From the NCBI GenBank assembly GCA_024220505.1, contig JAKZZE010000007.1, positions 1,612,001 through 1,676,000 on the forward strand: DNA of 64,000 nucleotides, given 5' to 3'. Below, piece after piece: positions 33,101 to 44,532 of the stretch. The notes below the pieces were generated by a model. It was not told the origin of the DNA, made no database searches, and worked only from the letters and a program-made list of their open reading frames with translations. A program made the translations under genes and the position numbers. Positions within the stretch are counted from its first letter, which is position 1. Each line of letters begins with the position of its first letter. Source of the DNA: Rhizopus arrhizus (Eukaryota > Mucoromycota > Mucoromycetes > Mucorales > Rhizopodaceae).

Positions 33101-34105
33101 TTAGGAATTCCTAATGGGACACATTCGGATGACGAACATGAGCCACATGAGCCACATGAGCAAAGTTGTTCGTTTTAACACGATAAAACTATAAGAATAT
33201 CAAACTTATATTACTGCTTGTTGTTGAAAAGCCCTTTTTGATAAAGGAAGTTGGCAATGTTAACATCTCTAATGGCTAATGGCTAATGGCTAATTGCAAA
33301 TTACACCCATGTGTAAACATAAAGTAAGTAATGAACTAATATAAGCTTAAAAACATATATTCTATTATGTTATCTGTCATAAAAAAAATAATAAAGCAAT
33401 CTATTTACTTGAAAAACAAAAAAATTGTGCTTGTATCTATTAATTATAATTGCCTTCTAACAAGATGTTAACAAAGCTTCTTTTTTTTTTATTCTTTTTA
33501 AAATATACACGTATTTTTTTGTTATAATGTAAAAGCATTTGTATTTTTATAAAACATGTTTACTGTTAGGTTATTGTTTTCATTTGAATAAGTAACATTT
33601 TATTGCTATGCTCTTTTTTTTTTTTTACTTCTAATTTTCCAGCTTCTTTTTTTTTTCCCAAACGCAACTATTTTGTTACGTTCTGTTACACGCTTCAAAT
33701 GAACTAAGCTAAAGATCACAGACTGCCTTCCTAATATGTATTCTTCTGATCAAAATAATCGCAGAATGCTTTTGTTTTCCGCATTTTGCCCTCAAAAATA
33801 AAAAAAAGAAGATATCGGTCTTTCAACGATAGAGGAAAACAAGCTTTCCAAAAAAAGATCATCTGTAAAAAAAAAAGACATTTTTTTAAAACGTGAATAA
33901 CTTTATGAATATTTACCTTACAATGAAAAAAATAACATTACTTAATTTCGTTATTTTTTTCGCATCTAAATCTTTTTTCATATTTCGAAAATGACCAATA
34001 CAGCAAGATATAATGTTTTTTTAAAAAAAAACTTTAAAATCTGTGGACCTATGACTGTCACCGATATCAGAATTCTACGTCAAAGGCGCAACATTATTTG
34101 CAGTG
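32797..34105. other. El1R noncoding right arm
   Basis: AT-rich, gene-free, homologous to 17037-18215. It includes a T tract of about 38 bp (33059-33096) and triplicated CTAATGG units near 33269-33300. It probably contains the transposase promoter and subterminal binding sites. Confidence 0.7.
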
Positions 34106-34354
34106 AAACACTGCACATAATTGCTATATATATAGCATTATATTTGACAGAATATAATGAGATATTTCGGGTTTACGTCAATATATTTACAGATTCCATA
34201 AAATATGTACTTCGCATATTTTGCTCGAAATGTTAAGATATGTATATAAAATACCGTGTTACTTTTGGTGACGCGCCGCTTCATTGTTCTTTCTACGATG
34301 ATACACAAACATAACGCTTTTCCATTGGACCTTACATGCTTGCGTTTCTCTTTG

Positions 34355-34460
34355 ATGCTACTTCTTTATTGGCTTATTGCCTTTTAACAAAGCTTCCTTA
34401 TAGGTCTATTTCTCTTTAAAATTACTTCTTTATTGGCTTATTGCCTTTTACAATACTTTC
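34355..34460. repeat. Subterminal repeats of El3, left side
   Basis: The motif CTTCTTTATTGGCTTATTGC occurs twice (about 34365 and 34425), followed by diverged versions such as CTTTCTTATTGGTTTATT. Arrays of this kind near the terminus are candidate binding sites for the element's proteins. Confidence 0.65.
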
Positions 34461-34469
34461 TTATTGGTT

Positions 34470-35347
34470 TATTATGATTATATATAGCTCTGGATGATTT
34501 GTATTAGGAAAAAAATAGGCTTAAAATACAGTATTATTGGTCAAAAATGTGGTTTTATTCATTTATTTTTGGGCTCTTTTGCCATATTGATTATATATTA
34601 TTAGTTCATTTGATTATTAAATATGATTTAAAAAAAAGAGGGGGGGGAGGAGCAGGGAATTTATGGGAATAATGAAACATCACCTTTAAACGGTAGATAC
34701 AAAAAAAAATTTTTTTTTTTCAAAATTGCGCTTACCTTGACCTCAGAAGCATCAAACAATAGAATATAGCAGACAAATCAGACAAAGCAAACAAATACAA
34801 TGAAGCAGCCTCAAAAGAGATCAAAAGCAATATAAAGATGAAGACAGTAGACTAAGCAGGAGGAAAGTAGAATCAAAGCTAGATAAAATGAAAGATTAAT
34901 TACAGTGAAACATGATGTACCCGACTTTCTTACATTAAACCTCTTTAAAAACCAGAAGACGATGCCAAACTATTCAAACAGCTTCAGAATCAAGCCTAGA
35001 AAACTAAATTTGATTGTTAATAAAGATAATGAAGGTTTAAAAGCATACTTACCACATAAACAGATACAGAAAAGACTCAAGAACTTATGACAGCCATGAG
35101 TATATCTATAAATCTTTAATAAAGAACATTAGAAAAAAAAATTTTAAAAAAAAGAGAGACTTACTTGGGATAACAAATCAAAAAAAAGAAAGAAAGAAAA
35201 GAAAAGATTCATCTGAGACATCAATCCTTTTATAGATTTTTTGACTTGAATAGAACTGAGTTTACAGTTGAACGCAATAGTATTTAAGATGTATCTAGCT
35301 TCAATGTTATGTTTCTTTACTTTTCCTTCAAAGTACCTTCTATCATT
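34470..35347. other. El3 left noncoding region
   Basis: Low-complexity AT-rich sequence with a G-run (GGGGGGG near 34645). No gene is recognised. It must contain the accessory gene promoter, but I see no clear TATA box placed well relative to the start. Confidence 0.5.
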
Positions 35348-36695
35348 ATGTCTGACCGTATTATCGAATTCAACCCTGCACCTGCCAATGCTCGTGGTCC
35401 TAGCTCTACTGGGCAGCCAATTGCTGTTCCTTCCCGTGTTGCTTTTCCTGAGGTTGTCTCAAGCGATGCTGTTTTTGATAGCTTTGCCTATCCTAGACCT
35501 GGCTTCCCTCCTATTACCAATGTCCAGAAGCGAATGCGTGAGGCTGAGGACATTGGAAGTGATGAATCTTCTTTTTCCTTCTCCATTTATATGGATATGA
35601 AAAAGGAAATTGACTCTCTGAAGGAGATGTTAAGGAAAGAACAGGAAGAAAAGCGTGCCTTGCAAGTGGCATTTAGCAAGCTGAAAGAAGAATATAGAGA
35701 GCTTGAGGAAGCCTCAAGCAAAAGTGCAAAGCCAATTGCAACAGCTATCAAAGTAAGATTATTAATAATTTAATTTCAAACAAGTGTACTAATTACTTTT
35801 TTTTTTTTCTTAAAATATAGGATGCTGTGAGGAATCATTACAATGATTTACCTCCATCATCTAAGTACGATCTCAGCAAGCCTTTAAAGTCTGCTGAGAA
35901 TCAGAGAGTACTTAAGCTGTTGCAAGAGTATGTCAATAGCCATTATGCTTACAAGAGTACTAATGGCCGAGACTTACGAAGATACCTTGAACGACAGTAC
36001 TATACCAAGAAAGCTGGTATGGCTGGAGAAGAGGTTGGTTTTGTCGACGAGTTTATGAAAAAAAGAAAGGCTGCCAAAACAACTCGCAAAAATACGGTAA
36101 GTAAAATAAAAGTCATAATTATCATATATTTGACTTTTTTTTTTTTTAGAAAATCAAGGCACGTAAGGCTATATATGAGCAGTACAAGGATCAAGGTGTT
36201 TACGAAAGCTATCCCAACTGTGAGTACTTGCTTCAACAGCAATATATGTCTGAAGAAGAAGACATGTATAACGACGAAACAATGGACAAGGTGGAGGAAA
36301 TTCTTCTTGAACAAAATCCAGATAGAATAACTCCTTTTACTGAAAAGGAACGTATGTCTGTCTTGTGTACGAAAACCATTGATTATTTTGAAGTTCGTGT
36401 ACCAAAGTATAGATCCCCTGCAGTGAGTTTAATTAATATCTTTTTAAGCGCAATTAACTAATTATCCGACATTTAGTGTACCGAATTTTTCAACCTGTTG
36501 GATAATCAAATAGAAAATGACAGGGCCAAAAGACAAAGGACTGGAACCAGCAACATTCAGTCTCTTCCTCGCATTCGAAGAAAATATTCGTTGCCTGTTC
36601 CCAGCTTGATAAAAAAAGAAAATATAACTGAACAAAGCATCGCCTGGGCTTTTGGTGATGAGTTAGTATCGAATGAAGATAACTTGCAGTTGTAA
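35348..36695 (+). CDS. CACTA-associated accessory protein (El3)
   Basis: Four exons (35348-35752, 35821-36096, 36150-36422 and 36477-36695) splice in frame to 390 aa. ATG 35348 (MSDRIIEF) is preferred to the in-frame ATG at 35309 because the other family members also start close to a Met-Ser. Residues about 85-130 (MKKEIDSLKEMLRKEQEEKR...) form a predicted coiled coil, replacing the poly-Gln region of El1R. Exon 2 has NQRVLKLLQEYVNSHYAY, which aligns with NRKVKNLLRDEVRKHQRF of El1R. The exon 3 to exon 4 segment VRVPKYRS...EFFNLL and the final IAWAFGDE align with VKRPSFRS...EFHKEL and PSWAFSS. Intron number and positions match. The frame is fully open. Confidence 0.85.
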
Positions 36696-36808
36696 AAATA
36701 ATCATTTGCGAAATAAAAAAAAAATTAAAAAGGAATACGGAATTTGAATTTTTGGTTTTATTTTTTATTTTATCTTTTTATTCTTCACTCTTTTTTTTTT
36801 TTTTTTTT

Positions 36809-39800
36809 TTACAAGTCAATGGTTTTTCTTGGAAGAGGTAAAAAAACAACATGATTATCAGGATAACCTTTTTTCATTGCAACGCAAGTAAAAATACGTG
36901 ATACTGGAAGAATGCAGTCTGAATCAGCAGGTCGAAATGAGTTATGATAGTACGCGGCACCAAGACATTCAAACCCTTGAAAGGGATGAAGTGGAGGATT
37001 GTACCAACGTACAAAAGCAAAGGTATGCTCATCAAAGGCTTCTGGTACAAAGACTTGACCATTTGGAAGGACAGATTTTTTCATTTGAAGCTGATGGCTA
37101 AAATAATATTGAACTTCGCCAATTCGCATTTCAGGCTCTTGTCCAAGAACAGCAGAATTACAAGCAACTTCAATATAGCAACCACGAGTAGCACGCGATG
37201 CCTTTGACCGATATCTTTGTCCAAGAATTTGAATTTCAGAAAAAAGAGAAATATCGGGAAGCACCATTGTAGACAACTTGTCAAATTCTTCTGGAGTGAA
37301 TGCACTTGCAAACGTTCGATCAGCATATACTAGTTTGTAAAAAGAGAAAAGATAACCATAGTGGTCTCGATTCAATCTATCTACATTAACTTTGTGTCTA
37401 ACGAAAGCTTGCGTATCAGGAGGTAGAATTTCAGCACCAGTGAAGATATCATTCAAACGTAGAGGAGCACTGACAAATAAACTGAAATCAAAGCAGGTCG
37501 AAGTAGATGAAGAAGCAACTAGGGAATCAGAAGGCGTTGGTGACAAGTAACCAAAGGAAGACATCATCACAGGATTCTGTTTAATTCCTTGTGGTAAGTT
37601 ACGGATGTAGTCACCATAGTGCACAACGGAAAGAAACTTCTTCATATATGTAACTTCGAACGCTGTTTTGTAGTTTACTGTCATCTTCTTAATGTCGCCA
37701 TTAAGCCTCTCAAAGCCATACAACCAAAATGCGTATATTGGGCCAAAGTCTTGGATAGAGTCCTTTAGATGCAGATGAAGATGCATATTTGGAGTGACTG
37801 TTTTGCCAAGTATTAAAATAAGAGACAAAAACTAAAAAAGACAATAGTTGTGAAACTAAAGATTATATGTTGCTTTATTAATAAAAACATTTGAGGCTAT
37901 TTATACTTTTTGGATGTCTGGATCTTTACCGCTATTTCAATTGATCGGTTAAAAGAATAATGTGGGAAGGATGGGAAGATAAAGGAAAGATAGTAGATAA
38001 TCAATAGCCGCTGTCTTCTTGACGAATCAAGGGACAATGAAGTAGATAAATTATTGATCTAACGATAATTATCGAATAAAGTTGGATTGAACTGCCGTTG
38101 TTATAATCAGGTTCCGATATAGTCGTGGGAACACCGATAGAGACAACAGGGCAAAGTTGGCTATTGCGGAGATCTCTCGTTTATCCATGAATGTTCACTT
38201 TACTAGTTGTGTGGATACAACAGTGACCATCTCTGGACCATACAATTCAACAACACCTATGACAAACTCATGGAATAGCTTGTGGGCCATCATGGCTTCA
38301 TTCTGAGTAATGCATGGACGACATACGATGTGACAGGCCTGTACAAACTTTGCCCAATTTTCTTTGTGACGGACTGGAAGATGAGACTTCAGTAAAAGGG
38401 GCGAAAGAGCAAGACACCAGGTTCTCCATTCATCAGCCTTTAAGTCAGAAAAATTGCTGGCAATTTTCTGATTGATTGGCGTGTATTGTGCTGGCAGTAT
38501 GATATCGTTTGCTTCCTTTTGCATTTCTTTCAAGTCAGCATCGGTCAAATATAATTCATGGGTAAGGTCACAAATAGTAGTACGCCATATTTTAACCATT
38601 TTCTTTGCTGTTCCTAGGAAAAGGCCATGCATAGGATCAATGGCAGTACAACGAACAAGATCAAGGTATTCCAAGTCATGTAGGGCAGAAAATCGAGTAC
38701 CAAATTTCTGTTCCAAGTCAACTCTTTGTTTCTTTGTAGATGCTTCTTTCCAATTTCTTGCATGATGACGATTTTCAATATTGGTACGAAGTGACCAAGC
38801 ACCAAGATCTTCAAGACCAAAAGAAAAATCACGTTGAAGATTTGTATTGTAACGAGCAGGAAATGCTGTTGAGCATTTATTACAAGGTACAGTTGCATTG
38901 AATGAAGTAAACCCACTAACCTTTCGGCTAGCAGGAATATCACAAGCAATCAAAAACAGAGCAGCACGAACTTTGACAGGAGCATTGGGAGAATCAGCTG
39001 TACATGTGAAGAAGTCACCATAATAGAGATCCTTTAGCTCCTTCACCAAAACTTGCAAATAGTTGTTGATTTGCATGTCTTTAGGTTCTTTGGGTCCAGG
39101 AATAACACAAACCAAGATGATATTTTCTTTTTTGTATCTGATGGATCTTGGAAGATTGTTTATCGTCAAGTAAACAGCACCAACAGAGTACACGGTTCTT
39201 TTTGAAGATTGAAACCAATCGACATTCAAAGTGAACAGAAGAGATCTAGCTTGACTGGTAAATATATTACCATCTCTATCTTTGAATTCATTCCAAAATT
39301 GACCATCATAGATATCGTACATAGTGTTGTTATGACGAGTACGATAGCGCCATGCTTCAATTGCTGATTCAAAGCCTGGTCGTGAGAACATCACTGTCAA
39401 AGCGTACTTGATCGAATTGAATGCCGAGACCTTGTTAGCGTACATCTTGCTTGCACCAATATTCACAGATTGAAAGAGCTGTGCATTGCAAATGCCTTGG
39501 AATTCGGAAAAAGTACACCTTGAGTCACAATGAATTGCTTCAGGTTCATATAGTGTGTGGCATTCAGGGCAGACAACAAGGCGAAACATACCTTTATAGG
39601 TATAATCGATTCCAACAGCATTTCGAAGAGTATCCAACTTGGCAGGAAAGATTGGTTCGTAATTCAAGAGGATAACAAGATCGTTAGCAAATTTCATTAC
39701 TGTTTCCGCAGCATATTCAGAAATGAAAAACAGCTGGAAATAGGTCAAGAAAATTGCTATAAAAGCAACAACATCATTTTGAAATCCTTCAAGTTTAACT

Positions 39801-40209
39801 AAAAGTTGACAAAGTAAGTATTTTATCTTTTACTAACACAATTTTAGAAGACGTTTACCTTTGGGCACATTAAATTCAACAACATCCATACAACTGGAGG
39901 CATCATCTTCACCATCGTCAGTGATTTGCCAATTAGAAAAGTCTTCATCACCATCATTCTCAGAATCATTTTCACTTGACGGAATCACTTCATTATTGGC
40001 ATTAACTTCTGGAGTTGCCTCTGATTCACCTGTTTATATATGATGCGTTAGCAAAAGAATTATTTTAATGTAAGTAACAAACCTTTAACAGCTTCTTTTT
40101 TTCTATGGCGAGCAAGAGTCCATTGCGTAACAACTTGGTACTTGCCTACTTCTCCTCCAGAGCATTGGATACAGTAACAATGGAATTTGTATGGGCTTGA
40201 AGAGTACAT
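36809..40209 (-). pseudogene. CACTA-like transposase (El3), split by a solo LTR
   Basis: Exons on the minus strand: 40209-40083 (HCYCIQCSGGEVG...RH, the CxCxxC...H finger), 40029-39859 (acidic linker) and 39798-36809. The third exon is contiguous where El1R has an intron. Without the 424-bp LTR and one 5-bp duplication the three exons give 952 codons plus TAA with no other lesion. Motifs: LVVCPECHTLYEPEAIHC, LNVDWFQSSK, ACDIPASRKVSGF, CNKCSTAF, DPMHGLFLGTAKKMVKIW, and MHLHLHLKD with DFGPIYAFWLYGFERLNG. As it stands translation would stop shortly after the LTR junction, leaving the finger and core but losing the DUF4218-like region. Confidence 0.88.
37799..38222 (-). repeat. Solo LTR inside the El3 transposase
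   Basis: 424 bp beginning TG and ending CA, with a 5-bp duplication (GTGAC at 37794-37798 and 38223-38227, plus strand). On the minus strand a TATAAATA box is followed by AATAAA about 35 bp later, typical of an LTR in minus orientation. No internal retroelement sequence remains, so recombination between two LTRs is likely. It is related to 40250-40560. Confidence 0.88.
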
Positions 40210-40214
40210 TATAA

Positions 40215-40570
40215 ATACAATAAAGAATGTGTGTTACTAGATATATACTGTTTGATTAATAGCAACAATTGATGTTATTTATACTTTTTGAATATACAAA
40301 TTTTTACCGTTATTTCAATTCATCGGCTAAAAATAATAATACAAGGAGGATGGGAAGATGCAGGAAAGATAATGGATAAATATGACATGTTGTCTTCTTG
40401 ACGAATCAATCAAGAATGGTGTGAATTGTTCATTGATTTAACAATATTTATCAAATAGGATTACATTGATCTGCTATCCTTAAAAACAGGTTCCGATATG
40501 GTTCTTTAAATACCGATATGAACAATACATCAAAGACGATCATTGCAGAAGTCTCATATTTATTTATAGA
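40215..40570 (-). promoter_or_regulatory. LTR-like sequence in the El3 transposase promoter
   Basis: It resembles the solo LTR 37799-38222 over most of its length. Shared blocks include TTTATACTTTTTG, TTACCG.TATTTCAATT, GTCTTCTTGACGAATCAA and ACAGGTTCCGATAT. Reading toward the transposase, a TATAAATA sequence (about 40277-40284) lies about 70 bp upstream of the ATG at 40209. An older LTR may therefore supply the transposase promoter. Exact ends were not found. Confidence 0.6.
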
Positions 40571-42335
40571 GATATGGTTTTACTATGATTCAGTAGTATT
40601 AAATTTATCTATGAGTATTTGCTTTTTGTATAAATACAACAAAAACTTTTATACAATTGATATGTCGCTTTATGAACTCCTTATATACAGCTTCAAAATC
40701 AAACAATAAGAACCTTTAATACTCAGTTTGAAGTTCCAGAGGAAGAACAAGTTTCAATTGATGTTGTTATGTTACCGACATTATACAAGTGCCGCTAAAC
40801 AAGAATAAATTTTTCATCAAGTAAAATCAATTCAACTTTTGTGTTAAGATATTTGAATCTTTTCCCATCATATTCAGTATTATATTGATTGACTTACATA
40901 AGTGCACTACTTTACAAAAAAAAATGATGGAGTTTAGTTAAGTGTACTGCGGTAATCCAAAAAAAAAAAAGAAAAAAAAAAAGGCAAAGTAATGATATTC
41001 TTAATCAAAGATAGGACAAAAAACTCATTAATAAAGGCATATATATTGAATAATAAATTGTAATTAGCACACAAAGGCAAATGAATTAAAACATCTGCAG
41101 TTGACGTCTCAGCTAGATTTTTTTTTTTTCAAAGTACTTAATCAAAAAAAAAATTTCCAATTTCAGTGCAATTTCTAAAACCGCTTTTTATAACCCAAAG
41201 TAAATCTCTGTATGCCCTATAAATAAAACGAAGGTCCTGTAAGTAGGTTTGTTCAACTTAAGACAATTTGTAAAAGTAAGTATTCTTTTGCAATGTCACT
41301 TTAACATTCTTTTTTTTTTAACATGCACGTAATTCCAACATTGCTTTTTTCACATGCAAGTAATTCCGACATTGCAATTGTCTAATTTCAACATTACTTT
41401 TTCTTTTTTTCTAAATCTATCAAATGTTCTATTTTATTTCATTAACAATAACTCTTTCTTATAGTCTCTGTTATAAGGAATCTCAAGACATGTAAATTCA
41501 CTTGATGTTAATATTGTTGTTTCTTTTTGCAATTAAAAATAAAAATGATTACCAAACCCATACCCTTCTATTTTCTGCTTAGCTTTAGTCCTTTAAACAT
41601 TGCACTATCATCTTTGATAGATGCTATTTTCCTTACGGTCAAAAAAAGAAATACCATTTTCTTTTTTCTTTTTTCTTTTTTTTTTTCCTTTTTCCTTGTT
41701 CATTTTTGTTTCTAGCTTTTATCTTTTATTTAACGTTTATATTTATTACTTCCCTATAGACCATTCTTTTATTTCAATTGTAAATAATTAATTTTACACT
41801 TCGTTGGATAAAAGCATTGAACTCATGTTCCCTTTCACAATTTAAGCAATATTGCTCTCTATCTTCTCATTATAAACGTACAATTTTTTTTTGGGTAGAT
41901 ATACTAAGTACTCTCTTTTTTTTTTGCAGTATAGCAAATCGAGTATGCTTTGCAAGAGGACGTCGCAACTCAAGCAGTTAAATTTCCGAGCTTACAGTCC
42001 AATGGATTTACGTTATTGACCTTTGTTGAAATTAAAAAATCATACACTGAATTTGAAAACTTTTCATTTTCCCAATTTATAAGTTTGCATGGATTCATGT
42101 AGTACAAAAGAGACAAAAATTTTTTTACAAGAAATACAATTTCTTTTTATTCAATATACAGATTATAAACATATATATATCGTTATAGATATAACATATG
42201 TTTTTTTCTAGGTTTTTTTTGATACAAATATTATATATCTATCCTGCAAATTCAAATTTGTATTATTTTATTCGAAGTTCAACTGTTAAAACACCCGAAG
42301 TATAATAATTTAGAATATAGGGATTGGGTGCAGTG
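40571..42335. other. El3 noncoding right arm
   Basis: AT-rich sequence with no gene. It contains the subterminal motif GTAATTCCAACATTGC and variants (41331-41400, three copies) and pyrimidine-rich tracts. Confidence 0.65.
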
Positions 42336-42385
42336 AAAAAGGAATCAAATGCGATCATCGACCAAAATCCGACTTTGTCACACAT
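42336..42385. other. Target segment between El3 and Gypsy-2
   Basis: Fifty bases of host sequence. It begins with the El3 duplication AAA and ends with the Gypsy-2 duplication ACAT (42382-42385). It is nearly identical to the target remnant around El2 (7750-7769 joined to 18310-18345). Before Gypsy-2 arrived it lay directly upstream of the tRNA-Arg gene. Confidence 0.85.
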
Positions 42386-43178
42386 TGATAATGTACTAAG
42401 GGAGAAGATATACTTTTTTGAAGGACTTGATTAAGACGGTAAAAGATATATCAACTAAGTTGCCTATTTGATTTTCTATTAATTCACTTCAATTCGAACG
42501 AGAACCTAGGCCGACTGAAAAAACCTACTTCGAGCAATTGGTACCAGAATAATAAGAGAACCACCAAATAGATAAAGGCAAGTGTACGTTATAAGAGAGT
42601 GAGTGAATAAACAAAGGTTTTAGAGAGAACTTTGATTATTCCAAAAGAAAAAATAAAATAAAAAAATAGGTCGATTTTTCGATATCTTTATTTCATAACA
42701 AATTATTAGTCTTTATATACTTTTGCAAGCGCATAAAGTATTAACAGAGGATGAGTAAAAAAATAAAATAAAAACATGTCAGAACATTGACGAGGGTAAC
42801 TGAGGATAAGAAAGGAAAATAAAAAAGAATATCAGACAAGAGAAACATCCAACGGAAGAAAGTAAAGGAACAAAAATATGATCTGAGCAAATGTCGTCGG
42901 AAGAAGCACACAATACATCGAACCACCCAGCTAAACCTAGAACCTAACCGACAAAAAAGGAAAGTGCACCCCAACTGTATATGGCCATCAATTCACTTGA
43001 GCTCCGCCAGCAAGTTGCGGGTCACCTGATCAACTCCGGGGTTCTCCTTCAGCTGGTGTCAACCATAGCCGCTTCCCACTATAAACTTCTCAGCCAATCA
43101 TATTTCCCAAAGAGCTTCGCTTAAACATGTCCCCGAACCGAGTTGAGTTTATCGCCCACGATTACCAGTCACCTGTCA
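42386..43178 (-). repeat. Gypsy-2 3' LTR
   Basis: 793 bp. It is followed internally by a G-run (rc of CCCCCCC at 43182-43188) that can act as the polypurine tract. The run directly abuts the integrase stop codon. Confidence 0.93.
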
Positions 43179-43188
43179 ATATCCCCCC

Positions 43189-44532
43189 CTAAACTCGACT
43201 CGAGTGAGGGTTATTTTTGTTTTTGTTTGCATCCACCCATGTTTTGAAATGTTCATTTGCCTTTGTGGTTGCGACATCTGGAATCATGAACTTCGATTGA
43301 GCAAAGAGTTTTAGCGAATCACCGTTCACAGCATGTTGTATTTTTCTTGACCTGGGGCCTTCCAGCAGATATGTCCCATTCGCCTTGACTTGAGAAATTA
43401 CAAAAGGACCTAACCACTTGTCACTGAACTTGTTATCCAAAACAGTTTCTTTCAACAGAACCTGGTCTCCAACTTGAAATGGCCTTTTGAATTCTTGCAC
43501 TCGAACATTATAGCGAATCGCATTCTTGGCTTTAGCCTCATCAGACCTCATTCTAGCTATCTTTCTTATAGCGACCAGTTCGTCTTGTACAAATTGTACC
43601 CGTTTCGCGACGTCTTCTTCATATTCACCTTCAACAAAATCACGAATGGGAGCTTGCCACAAACCTGGAGTAATCATCTGGTAACCCATTAGTAATTGAC
43701 TAGGAGAGTATCCTGTAGAGGAGTTCACCAAGGTGCGTAACACCAAAAGGGCTTGATTCAAATATCTATCCCATTCATGTCGTTCGTTCTTGTCTCTTGC
43801 CAACTTTGCGATCGTTCGGCACAACGTTTGGTTTAATCTTTCACACAGACCATTGGCTTGAGGACGGAAAGCTGTAGTACATATTGAACGACAACCCAAT
43901 TGTTGTAAAAAGGATTTCGTGAAATAAGAGATAAAATTCGATCCTCGATCAGTGTGAATGTAGTTAGGAACACCATGAGGTACAACGATACACTGATAGT
44001 AGAATTTTATCGTGGTTTGCTCGGTTATATCTGATACTGCCATCGCTACTGGCCATCGAGTAAGATAGTCGATACCGGTGAGAATGTACTTGTTACCCCT
44101 TGATGTCTCATCCATAGGTCCTACAGCATCGCAGCCTACCATAAAGAAGGGTCTTGACGGGGTTTCCATGTAGCTAGCTAAATTACGTCGAGTAGCATTA
44201 GGCCTTGCTCTCTTCTGACAAGTTTCACATTCCCTGACCAACTCCTTGCATGCTTCATACAACTTCTTGTGATAGCTAAACCGTGACTTGAGAGAGGTAA
44301 AAAGATGCTTGGCACCGAGGTGGCTTTCACAGTGTACTTGCAATAGAATTTCCCGAACGTTACCATCATGAAGAACTTGCTTCCCCGTTTCCTTTTCGAA
44401 TAAATGTTCACCTCGTATTTCGAACTTGGCAGCGTGCCTTCTGATCTTCTGCTTGAACACCTTACTTGCACCATCGGGATACGAACCATTAGTCAAGTAA
44501 TAGAAGATTGTCAAAAACCAAGGGAACTTCAT
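43189..44532 (-). CDS. Integrase ORF of Gypsy-2
   Basis: 447 codons from ATG 44532. It inserts the retroelement DNA into the host genome. It has a zinc-binding region VHCESHLG...CETCQKR, the catalytic motifs GCDAVGP, HTDRGSNF and ANGLCERLNQ (DDE), and a GPY/F-like module DKWLGPFVISQVKANGTYLL. It ends 10 bp before the LTR with no chromodomain. It lies in a different frame from the RT ORF and is separated from it by 253 bp of A/T-rich sequence with stops. With LTRs this similar, decay is less likely than expression from a separate start or a spliced RNA, but neither is proven. Confidence 0.88.
   Translation of the reverse strand: MKFPWFLTIFYYLTNGSYPDGASKVFKQKIRRHAAKFEIRGEHLFEKETGKQVLHDGNVREILLQVHCESHLGAKHLFTSLKSRFSYHKKLYEACKELVRECETCQKRARPNATRRNLASYMETPSRPFFMVGCDAVGPMDETSRGNKYILTGIDYLTRWPVAMAVSDITEQTTIKFYYQCIVVPHGVPNYIHTDRGSNFISYFTKSFLQQLGCRSICTTAFRPQANGLCERLNQTLCRTIAKLARDKNERHEWDRYLNQALLVLRTLVNSSTGYSPSQLLMGYQMITPGLWQAPIRDFVEGEYEEDVAKRVQFVQDELVAIRKIARMRSDEAKAKNAIRYNVRVQEFKRPFQVGDQVLLKETVLDNKFSDKWLGPFVISQVKANGTYLLEGPRSRKIQHAVNGDSLKLFAQSKFMIPDVATTKANEHFKTWVDANKNKNNPHSSRV

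Larger units (their letters stand above)
25022..34105 (+). mobile_element. CACTA-like DNA transposon El1R
   Basis: 9084 bp. Termini are CACTGCAAATAATCGTGC at 25022 and, reversed from 34105, CACTGCAAATAATGTTGC. The 3-bp target duplication is AAA (25019-25021 and 34106-34108). It carries 33-bp and about 120-bp subterminal repeats, the accessory gene (28445-29739, +) and the convergent transposase (32796-29927, -). It also holds the same Tc1-3 copy at the same place as El1L, so the Tc1 was acquired before the element multiplied. The 5'-CACTG ends with a 3-bp duplication are the hallmark of the CACTA/EnSpm (CMC) superfamily. Confidence 0.93.
34109..42335 (+). mobile_element. CACTA-like DNA transposon El3
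   Basis: 8227 bp. Termini are CACTGCACATAATTGC at 34109 and, reversed from 42335, CACTGCACCCAATCCC. AAA is on both sides (34106-34108, shared with El1R, and 42336-42338). It is distant in sequence from El1/El2 but has the same plan: accessory gene (+) and convergent transposase (-), with stop codons 113 bp apart. A solo LTR (37799-38222) interrupts the transposase. El1R and El3 are separated only by the shared AAA. Confidence 0.9.

Noticed and set aside
33991..34236. 81-codon ORF at the El1R/El3 junction
   Set aside because: It runs across two transposon ends and has no recognisable motif.
42741..42974. 77-codon Phe/Cys-rich ORF repeated at 49048-49281
   Set aside because: Lies entirely inside the Gypsy-2 LTRs, which is why it appears twice; no evidence of coding.
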